64,000 nt of DNA from Pseudofabraea citricarpa (lineage: Eukaryota; Ascomycota; Leotiomycetes; Helotiales; Dermateaceae): contig JAPWGK010000003.1 in NCBI GenBank assembly GCA_029641185.1, forward strand, positions 248,001-312,000, written 5' to 3'. The notes beneath the pieces were generated by a model that was given only the letters and a program-made list of their open reading frames with translations, ran no database searches and had not been told where the DNA came from. Each line of letters opens with the position of its first letter. Positions within the stretch are counted from its first letter, which is position 1. Positions 43,819 to 54,829 of the stretch are shown here, one piece after another. The translations under genes were made by a program, and so were the position numbers.

Positions 43819-44670
43819 ATGAAGCTCACTACTTCCGTCTTCGTTGCGTTCTCGCTTCTCCAGTCCATCCAGGGCGCTCCGGTGTCAAACACAGGCTTGG
43901 AGCTTTCTGCTCGAGAGCCACAACGCGGTCCACCACCACCCAACGGGGGTGGAAACAATGGAGGCAACCGACCGCCTCCACCACCTGGTCCTCGCGATGT
44001 CGAGGAAAGACAGAACCGGGGCCCACCACCGGGAGGAAACCGACCTCCTCCACCACCAGGTCCTCGTGATGTCGAGGAGAGACAGAACCGGGGCCCACCA
44101 CCCAACGGCGGTGGAAACAATGGAGGAAACCGAGGCCCTCCACCACCCGGAGGTCCTCGTGGTCCTCGTGATATCGACGCAAGACAGGATCAGCGTCCAC
44201 CTCCTCCAAACGATGATGATAATAATAAACAACCTCCACCACCTCCCCAGGCTAGGGATGTCCAAGCTACACAGCAACAACCACCACCACCTCCAGATAA
44301 TAATAACAACAACAACCCTCCTCCACCTCCCCAGGTTCGTGATATCGAGGAGAGACAACAGGGCCAAGCACCACCACCACCTCCAAAAGGCAACCCGCCT
44401 CCACCCCATGCTCGCGATGTCGAAGAGAGACAACAGGGCCAAGCACCACCACCACCTCCAAAAGGCAACCCGCCTCCACCCCATGCTCGCGATGTCGAGG
44501 AGAGACAACAGGGCCAAGCACCACCTCCAAAGGGCAACCCACCCCCACCACCTCCCCATGCTCGCGACGTCGAGGCAAGACAGCAAGGACAAGCACCACC
44601 ACCACTTCCAAAAGACAACCAGCCCCCACCACCTCCCCACGCTCGCGAAGTGGATTCGGTCGAGGCTTAG
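43819..44670 (+). CDS. Secreted proline-rich protein with repeated DVEERQ motif
   Basis: One exon, 283 aa. A signal peptide is clear (about residues 1-20, ending I-Q-G-A). The mature part is a chain of Pro-rich blocks, some with Asn/Gly, separated by a motif R-D-V-E-E-R-Q or variants at about 59, 83, 117, 146, 174, 199, 224, 249 and 276. Seven of the nine copies end in E-R-Q or A-R-Q; the copy at 146 reads A-T-Q and the last one runs into the C-terminus. A 75-bp DNA unit repeats nearly exactly from about 44350 to 44500. No Lys-Arg (Kex2) dibasic sites and almost no aromatic residues are present. It could be a cell-wall or matrix protein, or a precursor cut at single Arg sites into peptides starting with Gln. 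No RiPP-modifying gene is nearby. Family unknown. Confidence 0.85.
   Translation: MKLTTSVFVAFSLLQSIQGAPVSNTGLELSAREPQRGPPPPNGGGNNGGNRPPPPPGPRDVEERQNRGPPPGGNRPPPPPGPRDVEERQNRGPPPNGGGNNGGNRGPPPPGGPRGPRDIDARQDQRPPPPNDDDNNKQPPPPPQARDVQATQQQPPPPPDNNNNNNPPPPPQVRDIEERQQGQAPPPPPKGNPPPPHARDVEERQQGQAPPPPPKGNPPPPHARDVEERQQGQAPPPKGNPPPPPPHARDVEARQQGQAPPPLPKDNQPPPPPHAREVDSVEA
44350..44500 (+). repeat. 75-bp coding direct repeat
   Basis: Two adjacent near-identical 75-bp units (one G/A difference seen) within the proline-rich gene. A third, diverged and shorter unit follows. This suggests recent expansion by slippage or unequal exchange. Confidence 0.8.
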
Positions 44671-45397
44671 AAGTGCGGTTTTGCTCTGCCTCAACAAGCG
44701 AGCTGTGCACGATAAGAGGACGAGTAGTAGGCGACGGGGAACAGGCGAAGAAGGAGAGAGGGTTGGGAGTAGCTACCGGGGCGAGAAAACAGATAGGAGG
44801 GGGATCAAGTTTTTAAATGACACTCTTTTATCACCAATGAACGTGCAAGAAAGATGACGAGTGAGAGATTACTTGTGCTGAAGTCGACTTTCCGTGCGGT
44901 AAAACTAAGATTTATTGATGGGGAACTACAAAGGTGAAAGCTGAAGGTTAAGGGAAGATTCTTCCTTGGATTAATTCGTGTAAGTTTTTCTCATCTTTCT
45001 ACTTGCGTATTGAGTGAGCCTTTCAAGTTTGTCATGCAACGAGATAATTTACCGATTCGGCCACGCGACGAGAAGAGCAATAAGACAGTAGGCTCGAGGC
45101 ATGACTTTCGATAAATGTATGTCTGAGTTGGCTTCGTGTTTCCCAGCAGCTATAAAACAGTACCTTAGTTTCAAATACTTAACCGAGCAACTGCAAAGGC
45201 TGAGATACATCAGCAATTAACGCTCTATATGACGAGAATGATTTTGAGGTTTTGATATACGTTCTATTCTATGTTAATTCTCTTTCAAACACGCAATGCA
45301 GTAAAGCAATAACTCCGATGAGTGGGTATTTCCAAACAAAAAACCAACCAACTCCACAGATGCATCCAAAGCAGCTTACCAAGAGCCAATATACCTC
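44671..45397. other. Convergent intergenic region
   Basis: 3' regions of the proline-rich gene (plus) and the ligase-like gene (minus). No gene seen. Confidence 0.6.
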
Positions 45398-47024
45398 TCA
45401 CACAGCACCCATCCAACATCTCTTCCAAGGGTTATAATCTAATTGTTTCCCTTTATCAACTTTAGTCACACATTCTAGCAGGCGCCAATCATAAACCTCA
45501 ACATATTCCTTCTCACCATTACCTCTCTTCAAGTTCAAGTGTGCAATGTATTTCATGAGTTTCACAGCCTGCTTTGGCCGATTGGCTTCGATTAGAAGGA
45601 TCTTGCGGTATCTAGCGCCACTTTTGGGGTTTCGTCTGGGCAGGGTAGAAGATCGACGGAAGGCTTTTGGATCAGTGGTAAAAGTACACCCGTGCCAGGG
45701 CAAGAGGTTTTCGGTGATCCATGGGATATCAGAGAGGCATGGCCCGAGGAGAAAAATACAGTTGGATATAAGACACGCTTTTTGTGTTAGCGTGCAGATC
45801 CCGGTTCCATTGTAGCAGTTAGAAGAAGGAGTGATCTGTGGGGAAGACAATGATGCATCCGCCTCAGCGGGCCGAGTCTGGGGTCTCGACGGTGGAACCT
45901 GTGCTTCTACTGCAGCCGAGGGCAGGACATCATCGATAGCCTTCTGCCAAACTGGCTTGGAAAGGTTCATATCTTTTTTAGATATTTTTTTAGGGGTAGC
46001 AGATCGTCTGACCTGAGAACTCGAAGAAAGAGCCCCTGCTTGAGATTCTCCAAGTGCTTCTGGTGGCGTTGTTGGAGGCGATGGTGGAGTTTCTTGATCA
46101 CTTGGTGCTTCTACACAGCCAATGCCTTTAATCATACCTGTCCCTTCTCTCAAGACAGCAGAGGTAGCAGACCCTTGGATCTCAATTCGTGCGCACAGTA
46201 CTTTTGGCAAGGAAGATTGCGCTATCGAATAGTCAAGTGATTCCGGGAATTTGATAGGATCGTAATTTTTGAGAATCAATCTTGTCAGCCATTTTGCTTC
46301 CCGAGCTTGTAAGCGACGATAAATATTGCTTAGCGTGTCGATGGGGTCTAAATCTGTAGATGACTTTGCTAGGTCTCTGACGGCTGGAGACGACCTTTTG
46401 TTGCGAGAAGCTATGAGAAGCAGCGCTCGATCAATCTCTTCAATGGTTACGGAATTTGCTTGAGCCTGTACTGCTGTGTTCTGTATGTCATATTAGCACA
46501 TTCAGATCATTATTCTAATTGGTGTGGTGAAGAAAGGGTTCTGCTCCTCACTGAGCGACTTCCACATTCCAAGCCCTCGGTGGCTTGCAAACGGGAGACA
46601 CAGCTTGGATATAACGTGATATACTTATTCTCACGCCATTAATTTTACTTACGCTAGTCGTTTCCATGACACGCTCGAGACAAGCCGCAAGGTCTCCATC
46701 CCGGTGGCTCAGTTCCCATTTCTGCAGCTCAATCCACTTGGCCGTTGGCAGGGCAAGGGCTCTCGCGATAATCTGCTCGAGTCTTTTCGGATCCAAGCCG
46801 TACACTCGACCTGCAGCTTTGTGTACCCAGAAGGTGCGGGTGATGGCGTCCTGGTCAGTCCCGAAAGCATTTATTCGCTGGCGGTGTTGCATGAACCATC
46901 GAATGATAGTGTCATTTGTTCTTTTCCTAGCGACTGCTTGTATAATAGTGGGGCCGGAGTCTGTGGTAGCAATGCGGTAGAGCTCATCTAAAAGATCACA
47001 GGCGTAAACGAAGCGAAAAGGCAT
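45398..47024 (-). CDS. DNA-ligase-like protein lacking the catalytic core
   Basis: Two exons, 47024-46653 and 46480-45398, with a 172-bp intron. The product is 484 aa. Residues 1 to about 230 resemble the N-terminal DNA-binding region of a fungal ATP-dependent DNA-ligase family: C-D-L-L-D-E-L, T-I-I-R-W-F-M-Q-H-R, R-V-Y-G-L-D-P-K-R-L-E, V-T-I-E-E-I-D, R-L-Q-A-R-E-A-K-W-L-T-R-L-I-L-K. Residues about 353-484 look like the C-terminal (BRCT-like) end: C-L-I-S-N-C-I-F-L-L, W-I-T-E-N-L-L-P-W-H-G-C-T-F-T-T, Y-D-W-R-L-L-E. Between them is only a Ser/Pro-rich linker; the K-x-D-G adenylation motif and OB fold are absent. Both exons are open with good splice sites, so this is a shortened protein, not an obvious pseudogene. 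Confidence 0.68.
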
Positions 47025-47715
47025 GATCGATGATCACTGCGACGCATGGCCAGCGGGCTGAGATTCGGAGAGCAGATTGCACACGATAGTATGAAAAGAT
47101 GGATCCATCCAAGTGCGATGGGGGATGACGAGCTCCGGGGATGGGCGTCTGTGGGGGGTGGATGAGGTTGTGATGAGTTATGTTGTGCTGATGAAAGAAA
47201 ACTGGCACGAGGGACGGGGGACGCGTTGTTGTTATGAAAGACACAAACGCGCCATCGCGTGACCCGCAATGACAATCAATCTCACGTGCAGCCGGGGTCT
47301 AATAAGCGAATAAGCGAGCAGGGGTTGTACGCCTGTGCAATCTCCAGTTTTGGGGTCAAATTTGGCTGCGTTCGAGGGTTGGGCCTGTTCGCCTCGCTCA
47401 CCGTTCACACTCTCTCAGTCTCAGTCTCAGCATCCAGCCCAGCCAGGCCAGGGCCACAGGGCCACAGCACCCACAACACCCGCAGCACCCCATTACTGTC
47501 CATCACCAGGTGACAGGGTTCTGACCTCATTAAAACAACCGAAGGGAGTTGCGTTGTTACTTGAAATAAACATCCCAAGAGGGGACATTTCTCACCCTCC
47601 TTTCCCCAATCGACCCCCCCCGAATTCTTCCTTTCTATCTATCGACCTGTATGTCTTCACGATCTTCATGACTGTTGCTTGAGTTACCTTCCTTTCTTGT
47701 CTCAGGCGCTGCTGG
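47025..47715. promoter_or_regulatory. Divergent intergenic region
   Basis: 691 bp between the ligase-like gene and the DUF4048-like gene. It contains short CTCAGT and GGCCACAG repeats (about 47417-47470). No specific sites assigned. Confidence 0.45.
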
Positions 47716-49518
47716 ATGTTGGACGCCCTCCTTTGTCTCTCTCCGGCCATTGTTTACGGGTTGCTTTATCACAACAACGACCACAGTAATCTCGGCGAAA
47801 AGGGCATGACCACAACAACCACGCGGCGGGCATCCTGGATATCACCAAACCACGAAAAGGTCACTGGTCCCGCTTGGAAACCTCAGGACTCGGTATGCTC
47901 CATAACTATGGCCGGCACCACTCGTCGTCGATCATCAATTGATCGTGCTTCCATCGAGGCCATTCTGACCTCAGGGGCCAATACGCAACCTGCATCCCCT
48001 CCCAGCCCTCACTTCACCACTTCATCCAACAGGGCATCATCCTCTTCAATGGATCCGCCTCCACCACCAGCAGCAACTGCCCAGAAGGCTCGGCCGCTCT
48101 CCTTCACCCCACGATCGAGACCGAACCGATTGTCACTTCAATTTCCTGTCTCTACCACCACCGAGTCGGCAAGACCGACTCCTACTCCAACATCAAATAC
48201 TGCCTCTGTCCCACAGACGCCGAATATGGCTGCTATCCCTTCTCCCAGTGACCCGAGCGGAGCATTCCTCGAAGCACTGGCCGGACAAGAACGGAAAGTC
48301 CTCGAACTGAAAGAAGAATTGGAGAAAGCGGAAAAGGATCTAGACATCCTGAAGAGAAAATGGGCACACCACGAGGCTACAAAGAAACGAGCTGAGATCA
48401 GACATGTTGAACCCCTGCAACCCTTACAATCAGTCGTTGCGGGAGGAGACAGATCCGATGATGACGGCAAGTCGATGCGTCACAGTATTGAACTAGATAG
48501 AAGAAAGGCCCTACTTGCCACAATACCCAAGGAATCCCGCCGGAAAGTCTTCACTGGCCATCACACGCGGGCTCTTTCCTTGCTCTCGCCGGATCGGTCA
48601 ACATATGGCCATCAGCCTTTCCCACCGGTGCGAGAAACCTCGACCGATGGAAGAGGAACCAATGAGCCTGGCTTTACCAGGAGTACGACGATGCCAGATA
48701 CTAGCCAAGCGATAGCAAGGGTATCTTCGAACCGGACGAACCGACATTCGTACCAGGGAACAACAAACAACGTAAAACAGATTGCAGAAGACGTTAAAGC
48801 AGGACTATGGACTTTTTTAGAAGATTTGCGACAGGCTACGGTTGGGGACGAAGCTGTCAATGGCACTTCTCATCCCCGATCCCATTTAGATGGTTCTTCT
48901 CACCCAGGACTTAATAGGACAGGAAGCAAAGGCAGTCTTCTCACCGGAGAGAGAGGCCGTAATTCACACTCAAAATCGCCGGTGAGAACCTGGGATTCCC
49001 TCACAGGAACCAGCCCATCCAGTAGCACCGGCCACGCATGGCAAGAGCCGTACTCTGACACTCGCTCAAAGAGCCCTGTCGCAGTAAAAAAGAAGAGCAA
49101 ATCCATATCTGTAGCAAGCACTTCCGTTATCGATGACCTGGATGACGATTGGTCGAATTGGGATTCCCCAACTCCCAAGTCCCCAAGATGGAGTGGAACA
49201 ACCCTCGAAGATCCTCTTACGCCAATGAATCATACGGCTATCAAGTGAGTCTTGCGCCAAATCTAAATCTGACCAATGCTAATATTCAAAAGATCCATCG
49301 AAACGCCACCGTCAAGGAAGGATGAAATCCCATGGCCTGATCTCAAACAGCTGACTCCCAGCCATCTCCACCGAACCGTCTCGACCATCATGAAAGAGTG
49401 GGAGAAAAGCCTTACACCTCCACCAGAAGATCAGAAAGATCCTCTCTCAGGACCGCAACGATCGCAATCCCAGTCCGCTGCGCACGCCTACTCTAACATC
49501 GATGCGTGTCTAATGTAA
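47716..49518 (+). CDS. DUF4048-like disordered protein
   Basis: Two exons, 47716-49244 and 49293-49518, with a 48-bp intron, giving 584 aa from the first in-frame ATG. In-frame ATGs at 47806 and 47908 are also possible; the one at 47908 (M-A-G-T-T-R-R-R-S-S-I-D-R) has the best context, so the start is uncertain. The body is Ser/Pro-rich and mostly disordered, with R-P-N-R-L-S-L-Q-F-P and a coiled coil (about 185-230, E-L-K-E-E-L-E-K-A-E-K-D). Later there is an amphipathic stretch (N-V-K-Q-I-A-E-D-V-K-A-G-L-W-T-F-L-E-D-L-R). The last exon has W-P-D-L-K-Q-L-T-P. Assignment to DUF4048 is from general resemblance. Function unknown. Confidence 0.65.
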
Positions 49519-50166
49519 TATCTGATGTACTTGCACATTGTATACCTATAGACCCTCCAGGCGACTGGACTCTGCCACACCCGTATCGAAAACCTATATT
49601 AGAAGGAGAGATGGAAGAAAGGGGTGGTGAGTTGGATGCTTATCCGACTCGACGATCTTGGATCTCGACCCCCCTTTCAATTCCATCTCCCCTACCTTGG
49701 ATCTTTTTTGCGTTGCGTTGCGTAATGTAATGATGGACGAATCTAACGAACAAACAAATGATCTGCTGTTTATTGTTTTGCTTGTTTACACTTTGGCTAT
49801 CGGTGTTCCTATTTGCTTTGTTTTTATCTTTTATTTGTTTTTATTCATTGATCAGAAGGGAAAAGCCATGTAATTTGTGTTTTTTTGGGGTCTTTTTATT
49901 TTATTGCATGCCCTCCTAGATGATAGACGACGATGCGGAGGAAAGAAAAAGACCATCACCAGACAAGTAAATACCATATAAGTCCTCATAGAGGGTGTAA
50001 TGATAAGAATGTATTTTCTGTACCTATCTACCTACTTGACCTCATTTATGTGCACAAGTCTGAGGATATGAACAGGCAAGCAATCGATAAACCAATCATG
50101 CATGAAGACCTGAATTGAGAATAAACAGAAACGCCGTTGTGTGATTTTGGTATCCCAGTAATGCCC
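49519..50166. other. Convergent intergenic region
   Basis: 3' UTRs of the DUF4048-like gene and PWP2, T-rich near 49780-49900. No gene seen. Confidence 0.6.
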
Positions 50167-52957
50167 CTACTCTAAACCCAACCACTCTCCCGCCTCGTCA
50201 TCTTCATCTATCTCTATCGTATCCAACTCACCGTTTCCGATGGTTTTCTGGCCTAGCTTGGCCTCGCCATCCCGAGAAGCGACAGGTTGGCTCAATAGAT
50301 AATCGATCATGTACACATTATCCTCGGCTAGTCTCCTCAGTTCGTCTCGGATTCTGCCAACGGCTCTGCCTACAATGCGGAGCTCGGCATCGACGAGACC
50401 TCTGTTGTCTGCTACCCACTGTCCGTGGTTGATAAGGATGGCTTGTATCCACAAGAGACAGAATTCAAGATGGGGTGATTCTTCAGTCTGTAAGGCGACG
50501 AAGCGGAGAAGGCGTGGGATGTAGACGATTGGGAGCGAGGAGACGGTTAGGTTGATATCCGAAGGTGGGATCCCTTCGTATACTTGTCGGATCAGAGGGG
50601 CTTCGTTGAGGCGGAATGCCATCACAAGGGCTTTGAGATAATCTTTTTCTTTCTGGAGGACGTGTAGAGTTGATGCGGGGGTTACGGTGAGGTCGAGATC
50701 AATAGGATCGAAAAGTGGCATAGTGTCAAGACTGTATATTAAAAGGCCTTCTGTTGATGCTGCACAGAAGGAACGGCCAGTGGGTGCGAATGCTACACCT
50801 GTGACACGCACTTCTGGGTTCTTCTTCCGAGATGCAGTGTCGCCGCCTCTGGTGGATCCTGGCAGTGTTCTGTCGATGCGATCCTCTAGATCAGAGGCCT
50901 CCCCTTGCTCGTCTATCAAGCCGGCTGGCCCAGCTTCGGTCATGAGCTTGCTGTTGAGGAATTCCTGGGTGCCTGACAGAGACAAATTTACACTGACTGT
51001 ATATCTCTTCAAGAGAACGAGAGAGTTGACGGAATACAGACAAATGTATTTGCTGTTGCCACCTGCTAGAACACAGCTTCCGTCAGAACTGTATCTGATA
51101 GTACTAAAACTCTTATTACCAGCTGCATTTGCAGCTGTTCGACGATCGGTTAGCTTTCGTCCTCCAGACACATCTCTACGACCATCGACTCCAGATTGTT
51201 GTTCTGCTTCTGATACAGACCAGAAGGTTAATTGGCCGTCGAGTGTGGAAACAGCCAATTGTAAAGAATCAGGTCTGAAGGCCACGTCAAGCACATCAGC
51301 CTGAAGCTGGAGAGGTTCACTAGTTTGTGTTCTGTTGAAAATTGACCAGATTCGAACAGTATGATCCCAACTTCCGCTGACTACAACACCTCCATTTGGA
51401 GCAAAAGCAAGTGATGACACAGGACCTTCATGACCTGCAAGTCGATCCAGCAGTTGCCCTGTTTGAACCGACCAGATGTGAATATCGAAAGAGTCAAGAG
51501 AGCCAGCGCAAACAACTTCACCACTAGGATCTACCGCCAAGGAAGAAAACGAGAGTCTTGTTGGAGCCGTGAATGTGCGGAAATTTCGGTATCTGATTAG
51601 ATCCCAAGCTCTAATTGATCCATCTAAACTTGAAGTGAAAAGAACGTTTCCTCTTTTCGCAAACTCGCAGGCTGTCACTCCACTTGTGTGTTCGGTAAAT
51701 GTGACAATGCAGAATCCAGTATTGACATCCCATACTTTTATCTTCCCGTCATCGGCCGTGGTGATAATACGTTGGCCATCTGGAGAGTAAACTAGAGAGT
51801 TCATTGAATCGAAGTGGCCTTGTTGCTTCAGAATATAAGATTCGGATTGCCATTCCCAGACCAAGAGTTGGCCTAACTTGGAAGCTCCAAAAGCTAACCA
51901 CTCGCCAGTCTTATTGATGGTAACAAAATCGATATCATTTTGGGATATGCTTAAAGTGTGAATCATATTAAACTCTGGCATTTCGTAGAGGCCAAAAACT
52001 CCGTTCGAAAACCCAGCGACTAACAGATTCGATTCGGCATGATAGGTCGCACAGTTAACCTTGGAATTATTCTGTAAGAAGTAATGCCGTTCAGTGATGC
52101 GCCATCGCATATGTGTATCAGCTTCGACATCCTCCATCTCTTCATCTTCATCTTCCTCGGGCTCTGGCGCATTCGGGTTCCGGATATAAGCCCATTCGAA
52201 GACCGCACCGTCTTTGCTGACCGTATAAATCTTCTCTTGATCCTTCGAGAACCAAGCACCCTTGACTCCTTCCCTGTGTCCTGCTAATGTTGTTGGTACA
52301 AATCCATCTTCCGGATCCAAACTCCATATCCGAGCAGTCAGGTCTTTGGCTGCACTAAGAAAGAAACGAGAATCGCTAGACCATTCCAGACTTTGGACAG
52401 TATCATAATGACCAGTGTATACCCGATGTTTCACAAAAGGCGCAAACTCGAGTTCTCCATCTGCATTCGTATCTGGGGTCGATGGTGTGTGCCATACTTG
52501 AATATGTCTGCCAACGCCTACGGCAAAGTGCCGTCCAGATGGAGAAAATGCGAGCGCGGAGACTGGTGACTTGAAGGAAAAGTGGTGCAGAGCAATCCTC
52601 CGTTGCACATTTGTCAATATAGCTCGCCCATCTTCGTCCACCGAAAGAAGTAGATTACCCCGCGGTGTAAGTCCTAGCCTGGCAATGTTCTTCCTGTGCG
52701 CAAACGGGAGGGTATGTGACTTGTTGCTGTGTCCCAATTAGCAAGGAAGTTCAATTGGGTCTTCGAAAGACTTACTTGACCAAGTCAAAAACTGTTACAC
52801 GATTTCCCACCGGAGAGAAAAGACAAGATCCATCTGGACTGAAAAGCAGGTTTCCCTGGCTGTATACAGTCCCTAAAAGGTTGGAGAACTAGAGAACATG
52901 TCAGCACATATCAGTCAGATAACCGATCTCGTAACGTACCTTGAACTCCGTCTTCAT
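50167..52957 (-). CDS. PWP2: U3 snoRNP / SSU processome protein Pwp2 (Utp1)
   Basis: Three exons, 52957-52940 (18 nt, M-K-T-E-F-K), 52888-52776 and 52726-50167. The product is 896 aa, the usual Pwp2 length. Two tandem WD40 propellers occupy about residues 15-690, with repeats such as G-H-x-x-x-V ... W-D/I-W. Examples are the G-H-Y-D-T-V-Q-S-L-E-W repeat and S-G-S-W-D-H-T-V-R-I-W-S. An acidic insertion (E-E-D-E-D-E-E-M-E-D) interrupts a loop. The C-terminal Utp12-type helical domain follows (K-E-K-D-Y-L-K-A-L-V-M-A-F-R-L-N). Pwp2 heads the UTP-B subcomplex that assembles on the 5' ETS of pre-rRNA for 18S production. It is divergent from the septin gene. Confidence 0.97.
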
Positions 52958-53261
52958 TATCACCGTTGTATGGACATGTTCATGTTTGCTGTTCCTCGAC
53001 TTTTTGTCGCATTCGTAAATTTTTGACAGGCATCGGTAAAACCAGCTGCCGCTCCGGACCTAGGGGCGTTAGCGCGCTTTCCAAAGTCGGGGACCTGCAA
53101 GCGACTCAGGGGAATTTCGACCTCCTGAAGAGCACGAGCGCAGGAAGGAAAGTTCAACGTTGCTGCATCACGGAATTGGAGACTTTCAGTGTATTGAATT
53201 GATATCTCACAGCTTCTGAATAGCATCATCTCTTCTCCCACACCCCCAATACTCAGTCATA
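52958..53261. promoter_or_regulatory. Divergent promoter, PWP2 and septin
   Basis: 304 bp between two start codons. It contains GC-rich and CT-rich stretches; no specific site assigned. Confidence 0.45.
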
Positions 53262-54574
53262 ATGGCCCCACCAAGTTCAGAGACCGCTTCCCCCATTGGG
53301 ATTGCGAATTTACCAAACCAGCGTCACAAGATTGTCGCAAAGAGAGGTGCAGCTTTCACCATTATGGTACAGCTCCTCATCACCAATGTCTTCATCCCAA
53401 ATTCTCTAACAATACCATAGGTTGCGGGAGAATCAGGACTTGGAAAGACCACCTTCATCAACACCCTCTTTTCTACCACCATCAAGAACTATGCCGACCA
53501 CAAACGCCGTCACGCGAAGCAGGTCGACAAGACTGTCGAGATCGAGATTACAAAGGCCGAGTTGGAAGAGAAGTTCTTCAAGGGTATGCATTACCTGTTC
53601 AGATTCAAAAAGTCATGGTTCTCACAACTCTGTAGTCCGCTTGACCGTTATTGATACCCCTGGCTTCGGAGACTACGTTAACAACCGCGACTCGTGGATG
53701 CCTATCATCGAATTTTTGGACGATCAGCATGAATCCTATATGTTGCAAGAGCAACAACCACGCCGTGTTGACAAGATCGATCTACGTGTTCATGCTTGCT
53801 TGTACTTTATCAGACCGACTGGACACACCTTGAAGCCGCTCGATATTGAGGTTATGAAAAGACTCAGCTCAAGGGTCAACTTGATTCCAGTTGTTGCTAA
53901 GGCGGATACCCTCAGCCCAGCGGATTTGCAACGATACAAGCAAAGAGTAAGCAGATGTGGTCAGCACTTGACGCTAAATACTAATTTTATACCAGATTCG
54001 CGCTGTTATCGAGGCCCAAGGGATCAAGATCTACACTCCCCCAGTCGAAGAGGACGACGAGGCCGCTGCCCAGCACGCCAAGAGCCTTATGGCAGCCATG
54101 CCATTTGCTGTCATTGGATCTGAGAAGGACGTCAAGACTGGCGACGGCCGTATTGTTAAGGGCCGTCAATACTCCTGGGGTGTAGCTGAGGTCGAGAACG
54201 AGGATCACTGCGATTTCAAAAAACTTCGATCAATCCTCATCCGAACCCACATGTTGGATCTTATCCATACTACTGAGGAAGCACACTACGAGGCATACCG
54301 TGCTCAACAAATGGAGACAAGAAAGTTCGGTGAGGCTCGCCCAAGAAAGCTTGATAACCCCAAGTTCAAGGAGGAGGAAGAGAGCTTGAGAAAGCGATTT
54401 ACCGAGCAAGTCAAGATTGAGGAGCACCGATTCAGACAATGGGAGCAGAAGTTGATCAGTGAGCGCGATCGTTTGAACAAGGATCTGGAGAGCACACACG
54501 CCGCTATCAAGTCGCTGGAGCAGGAGCTCGAGACCATGCAAGGCAGTGCCGTCCGCAGCCATGGCCGTCGTTAA
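53262..54574 (+). CDS. CDC11: Septin, Cdc11 type (AspA/Sep5-like)
   Basis: Four exons, 53262-53366, 53421-53583, 53636-53946 and 53996-54574, giving 385 aa. The polybasic segment before the GTPase is R-H-K-I-V-A-K-R. The P-loop is G-E-S-G-L-G-K-T (38-45), G3 is D-T-P-G (96-99) and G4 is A-K-A-D. The septin-unique element includes G-R-Q-Y-S-W-G-V-A-E-V-E-N-E-D-H-C-D-F. A C-terminal coiled coil (about 300-375) completes the domain order. Septins form hetero-oligomeric filaments at septa and hyphal tips. The class call (Cdc11 rather than Cdc3 or Cdc12) rests on overall resemblance to filamentous-fungal AspA/Sep5 proteins. Confidence 0.9.
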
Positions 54575-54829
54575 ACTTTGATTTGAGGTTCGATGGATTT
54601 CTGAGATAGGTTTAAAATCGGGTGGAGGTGTCTGGGGTTGCAAGCCGGACACTAGCAACATTGTTTTCTTCTTCTTCTTCTGCAGCTTACTTTGAGAAGC
54701 TGTTTAATACCAAGCCAGCTTCAGGAGGCTTCTATTGTACTAGCTTTAGCCACGATGTAATTCACGTTTCTTTACGATACCAGGCTTGTTCTAAAGTTTC
54801 GTGGTTCTCATTTCTATATACCCAGTTCT

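Noticed and set aside
43844..44857. Long alternative-frame and antisense open frames over the Pro-rich gene
   Set aside because: Shadows of a repetitive GC-rich coding region; only the 43819 frame has a signal peptide.
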